Made by a program: the position numbers and the translations under genes. The notes beneath the pieces were generated by a model. The model worked only from the letters and a program-made list of their open reading frames with translations. It was not told the origin of the DNA and ran no database searches. This document shows, in pieces, positions 21,441 through 24,266 of a DNA stretch of 24,266 bases. Each line of letters starts with the position of its first letter. The stretch's first letter is position 1. This DNA comes from a virus, in the IMG/VR virus record IMGVR_UViG_3300035698_004156, positions 1 through 24,266 of that record; one strand, written 5' to 3'.

Positions 21441-21448
21441 AAATTTGA
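21441..21448 (+). promoter_or_regulatory. Early-box variant AAATTTGA for DNA ligase
   Basis: One mismatch to AAAATTGA, 39 bases before the ligase ATG at 21488; identical to the variant before the RecQ gene. Confidence 0.4.
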
Positions 21449-21487
21449 TTTTTTATTATTTAAATATTAATATATTAGTTATATATT

Positions 21488-23434
21488 ATGGAAACTATTA
21501 TTAATAATTTAATAAAAGATCCTTATAATTATTCAAAAAATATGAGTATTGATGAACTTGAAAAAGTTATTAGCTATACTGCTGATAAATTTTTTAATAA
21601 TGAGTCTGTTATATCAGATGCAATATATGATATTATGATTGATTTTTTAAAAAATAAAGATCCAAAAAATAAAATTTTAAAAAAAATTGGAGCTAAAGTA
21701 AAATCTAAAAATAAAGCGAAATTAGATTATTATTTAGGAAGTATGAATAAAATTAAACCACCTTCTAATCAACTTGAAAAATGGTTAAATATATATAAAC
21801 CACCATATATTTTAACTGATAAATTAGATGGTGTATCAGGTTTATTAACTTATAAAACAAATGGTGAAATTAAATTATATACAAGAGGTACTGCAAAAGA
21901 AGGTATAGATATTACATCACTTTTAAAATATATTACAAAAATACCATCTTTTGATAAAATGAAAAAATTTGTAAAAGATAATAAACTTATATCAACTAAT
22001 TCTAATAATATTATTGCGTTTCGTGGAGAATTAATAGTATCTAAAAAAATATTTGAAAATAATTGGAAAGATACAAAATCTAATGCACGAAATACTGTGT
22101 CTGGTTTAGTTAACAGTAAAACAATTGATCCATATTTAGCAGGTGACACATATTTTGTAATTTATGAGATTGTAGATCCATTTATTAATTTGAATAAACA
22201 ATTAGATTTAGCTGATCAAATAGGATTTAGGGTAGTTCATAATAAAGAATTTACAAAATTAGATTATGACACTTTAAGTTCATACTTAAAAAAAAGAAAA
22301 TTAAATTCAAAATATGTAATAGATGGTATTATTGTGTCAAATACTTCAAAACATGAACGAAATATTAATGGAAATCCTGAATATGCATTTGCTTTTAAAG
22401 ATACATTTGAAGATATGATGGCTACCTCTACTATTACTGATATTGAATGGAATATTTCAAAACATGGTTATATAATTCCAACAGTTATAATTGAACCTGT
22501 CATAATTGGTGGTGTTATAATTTCAAGAATTACAGCAAATAATGCTAAATTTGTTGTAGATAATAAATTAGGAAAAGGTGCAATTATATTATTAATAAGA
22601 AGTGGTGATGTTATACCTAAAATAGAAAAAATAATAAAACCAGCAAAAAATGTAGATTTACCAGATGGTAATTGGGATTGGAATGATACAAAGGTTGATA
22701 TAATTTCAACAGATTTAAAATCTAAAGATGTTATTATTAAATCAAACTATTTTTTCTTTTCTACACTAGATACAAAAGGTATTGGTGAAAAAATTATTAA
22801 CAAATTATATGATGCAGATATGAAAACAATAGAATCTATTTTATCTGCAACTAAAGAAGATTTTATTAAAATAGACGGTTTTAAAGAAAAATCTTCAATA
22901 AATTTAGTAGAATCAATAAAAAAATCAATGAGTTGTAATAATAAAGGAATAGATTTAAGTATATTAATGGCTGCATCAAATAAACTAGGTGTTGGAATAG
23001 GAAAAGAAAGAAGTAAAACTGTTATTGATAATTATCCAAATATTATTAAAGAGTATATTAAATGGTCAGAAGATGAGTTTGTTGAAAACCTTAAAAAAAT
23101 ACCTGGATGGGAAGAAAAAACAAGTAGACAATTTGCAAAAAAATTTAAATATTTTATTGATTTTTATAATAATATTAAAAAATATATAACTATAAAAAGT
23201 AATAACTATAATAAAATTATAAATTCAGAATATACAGGAAAAACAATTGTACTTTCTGGGTTTAGAGATAAAGAATTAGAAAATAAATTAATTTCTCAGG
23301 GTGCAAAAATAACTAATAGTGTAACAAAAAATACAGATATTGTTATAGTATCATATATAGATGAAAATACAAGTAAAATTAAAAAAGCTAAAGAATTAAA
23401 TATAAAAATAATTACAAAAAATAATTTAATTTAA
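21488..23434 (+). CDS. ligA: NAD-dependent DNA ligase lacking the tetracysteine zinc finger
   Basis: A 648-residue LigA-type ligase that seals nicks using NAD+. Domain Ia is present with the NMN-contacting 'ISDAIYDIM' (42-50). The adenylation domain has KLDG at 112-115 (catalytic Lys112), 'YTRGTAKEGIDIT', 'FRGELIV' and 'NARNTVSGLV'. The OB fold ends at 'RSGDVIPKIEKI', a helix-hairpin-helix region follows ('IGEKIINKL', 'IDGFKEKSSINL'), and a BRCT domain is at about 573-648 ('TGKTIVLSGFRD'). Between the OB fold and HhH, bacterial LigA has four Cys binding zinc; here that stretch ('NWDWNDTKVDIISTD') has none. Mimiviruses and some poxviruses are known to carry NAD ligases. It probably acts in viral replication or repair. 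The stop overlaps the small convergent gene by four bases. Confidence 0.95.
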   Translation: METIINNLIKDPYNYSKNMSIDELEKVISYTADKFFNNESVISDAIYDIMIDFLKNKDPKNKILKKIGAKVKSKNKAKLDYYLGSMNKIKPPSNQLEKWLNIYKPPYILTDKLDGVSGLLTYKTNGEIKLYTRGTAKEGIDITSLLKYITKIPSFDKMKKFVKDNKLISTNSNNIIAFRGELIVSKKIFENNWKDTKSNARNTVSGLVNSKTIDPYLAGDTYFVIYEIVDPFINLNKQLDLADQIGFRVVHNKEFTKLDYDTLSSYLKKRKLNSKYVIDGIIVSNTSKHERNINGNPEYAFAFKDTFEDMMATSTITDIEWNISKHGYIIPTVIIEPVIIGGVIISRITANNAKFVVDNKLGKGAIILLIRSGDVIPKIEKIIKPAKNVDLPDGNWDWNDTKVDIISTDLKSKDVIIKSNYFFFSTLDTKGIGEKIINKLYDADMKTIESILSATKEDFIKIDGFKEKSSINLVESIKKSMSCNNKGIDLSILMAASNKLGVGIGKERSKTVIDNYPNIIKEYIKWSEDEFVENLKKIPGWEEKTSRQFAKKFKYFIDFYNNIKKYITIKSNNYNKIINSEYTGKTIVLSGFRDKELENKLISQGAKITNSVTKNTDIVIVSYIDENTSKIKKAKELNIKIITKNNLI

Positions 23435-23628
23435 ATATTATTATCACATTGTATTTCTTCTTTTTTATAGTTATAAATTATACCTATATCATCTTTATAA
23501 ATATTTTTAGAAACATTATTTAGATTTGGATATTTAATTATAACTTGTGGTTTTGGATGTATTGTATATAAAATCATTATTCCAATAAATAAAGAAATTA
23601 TAAAATAAAATAAAGTAATTTTAATCAT
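23431..23628 (-). CDS. Small single-pass membrane protein, conserved-looking
   Basis: A 65-residue protein with one membrane helix (about 4-21) followed by 'HPKPQVIIKYPNLNNVSKNIYKDDIGIIYNYKKEEIQC'. I recall short proteins of this layout ('HPxPxVIxKYPxPxN....Y.D..G.CYxYxxxEVxC') from several nucleocytoviruses, probably virion membrane proteins, but cannot verify the match here. The ATG at 23628 and the stop overlapping the ligase by four bases fit tight viral packing. Confidence 0.7.
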   Translation of the reverse strand: MIKITLFYFIISLFIGIMILYTIHPKPQVIIKYPNLNNVSKNIYKDDIGIIYNYKKEEIQCDNNI

Positions 23629-23700
23629 TAAAATAAATTAGATTTTTTTAATAAAATATATATTAATTGACTTAAAAAAAGAATTTTACTTATAATTAAG

Positions 23701-24266
23701 ATGAATATTGATTTTTTACTTTCGTTTAAAAATTTACCTGAAGTTTTAAACTTAGATAGTTCTTTTATAGATTTATTACCAGATAATTTTTTTAACACGT
23801 ATCCAAAAAAAGTTAAAAAAATAGATAAGCCTATTTTAAAAGCTAATTTATTAAAAAATACTAAATTGCAAATAGCTAAAAATAAAGATGAAAATAAAGT
23901 AAATCTTATTTTAAATAAATTAAGTAATACTAATATTAATAATATTATACACAATTTTTTAGAAATATTTACAGAAATTAATCAAGAAAAATATAATATA
24001 ATTTTAAAAACAATATATTTAAAAATAATTAAAGATAGTAAATTTGTAGATATATATTTTAAATTTTATAATATTATTAATTCTATCTATACAACCATAT
24101 TTAATGTTAATAATAAATATTTTATAGACATGCTTGAAAAAAAAACATTATATTATTATGAAGAAAACATTTTAGAAGAAAGCATTTTAGAAGAAAACAT
24201 TTTAGAAGAAAACATTTTAGAAGAAAACATTTTAGAAGAAAACATTTTAGAAGAAAACATTTTAGA
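23701..24266 (+). CDS. MIF4G-like protein (eIF4G-type), cut by the window end
   Basis: The frame is open from the ATG at 23701 to the last base: 188 codons so far, no stop. 'FLLSFKNLPEVLNLDSSFIDLLPDNFF' is followed by 'VNLILNKLSNTNINNIIHNFLEIF' and repeated helical pairs. 'LNKLSxxN' is the typical opening of a MIF4G domain, the HEAT-repeat scaffold of translation factor eIF4G that binds eIF4A. From 24160 the protein turns into a 15-bp repeat (EENIL) that continues beyond the window; in eIF4G-like proteins more HEAT helices would follow, so the repeat is probably an insertion in a loop. Giant viruses are known to carry translation factors, and IleRS and tRNAs occur in this window. The MIF4G call is by eye. 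Confidence 0.55.
   Translation, partial: MNIDFLLSFKNLPEVLNLDSSFIDLLPDNFFNTYPKKVKKIDKPILKANLLKNTKLQIAKNKDENKVNLILNKLSNTNINNIIHNFLEIFTEINQEKYNIILKTIYLKIIKDSKFVDIYFKFYNIINSIYTTIFNVNNKYFIDMLEKKTLYYYEENILEESILEENILEENILEENILEENILEENIL
24160..24266 (+). repeat. 15-bp tandem repeat (EENIL), at least seven units, runs off the window
   Basis: GAAGAAAACATTTTA repeats from 24160 to the window end, with one unit carrying AGC for AAC. It encodes (E-E-N-I-L)n in the MIF4G-like gene. The Leu-Glu core recalls the LETNQ repeat of the 11404 glycosyltransferase. Confidence 0.97.

Noticed and set aside
23628-23954. Minus-strand open frame of 108 residues, hydrophobic
   Set aside because: The plus strand carries a longer open frame from 23701 to the window end with a domain-like sequence; the minus frame is its shadow.

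Overview
The window looks like a piece of a giant DNA virus genome (Nucleocytoviricota, most likely order Imitervirales, i.e. Mimiviridae-like or Klosneuvirinae-like). The evidence is combined. The DNA is extremely AT-rich, and genes are packed on both strands with gaps or overlaps of a few bases. The gene mix is typical of that group: a eukaryotic/archaeal-type isoleucyl-tRNA synthetase, viral tRNA genes, a RecQ-like helicase, an NAD-dependent DNA ligase, several glycosyltransferases, PP2C, a tubulin-tyrosine-ligase-like protein and an apparent MIF4G protein. Three genes carry an exact AAAATTGA box (the Mimivirus early promoter) 34-38 bases before the ATG, and three more carry one-base variants at comparable spacing. 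Hairpins sit at many 3' ends, as in the Mimivirus polyadenylation hairpin rule. The family assignment is an inference; no major capsid or polymerase gene lies in the window.

Layout. 1-3400: a 22-bp tandem repeat, a membrane-anchored TTL-like ligase, two small unknown genes, a compact choline/ethanolamine-phosphate cytidylyltransferase, and a coiled-coil/Ser-Asp-repeat protein. 3387-8897: IleRS (minus), then RecQ helicase and a GT25 glycosyltransferase (plus). 8978-10934: two paralogues sharing a duplicated promoter plus N-terminal module; the first is broken by an in-frame TGA. 10994-11330: four tRNA or tRNA-like genes (probable Ile-TAT, one aberrant, Asn-GTT, Arg-TCT). 11404-14872: a two-headed glycosyltransferase, an arylamine-N-acetyltransferase/transglutaminase-like protein, and a J-domain-like protein without HPD. 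14881-18189: a complete chorismate synthase, then three tandem phage-tail-collar-domain fibre proteins, two with N-terminal membrane anchors. 18224-24266: PP2C, a possible cap-binding/nucleotidyltransferase-fold protein, a membrane-anchored acidic protein, a DNA ligase lacking the usual zinc finger, a small membrane protein, and a MIF4G-like gene cut by the window end.

How the genes fit together (inference). IleRS plus tRNAs reading ATA, AAC/AAT and AGA would support translation of very AT-rich mRNAs. The MIF4G-like and cap-fold proteins may act on viral mRNA. RecQ and the ligase act in DNA replication or repair. The glycosyltransferases, membrane-anchored proteins and collar fibres fit a decorated virion surface used for host attachment. 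Chorismate synthase and the cytidylyltransferase are metabolic genes that could change host aromatic and phospholipid metabolism.

The most notable items are the viral chorismate synthase, the membrane-anchored collar-fibre cluster, a recurring N-terminal 'membrane helix + E-x-F' module in six otherwise unrelated proteins, repeated independent birth of 15-bp (five-residue) coding repeats, and two structurally abnormal tRNA-like genes.
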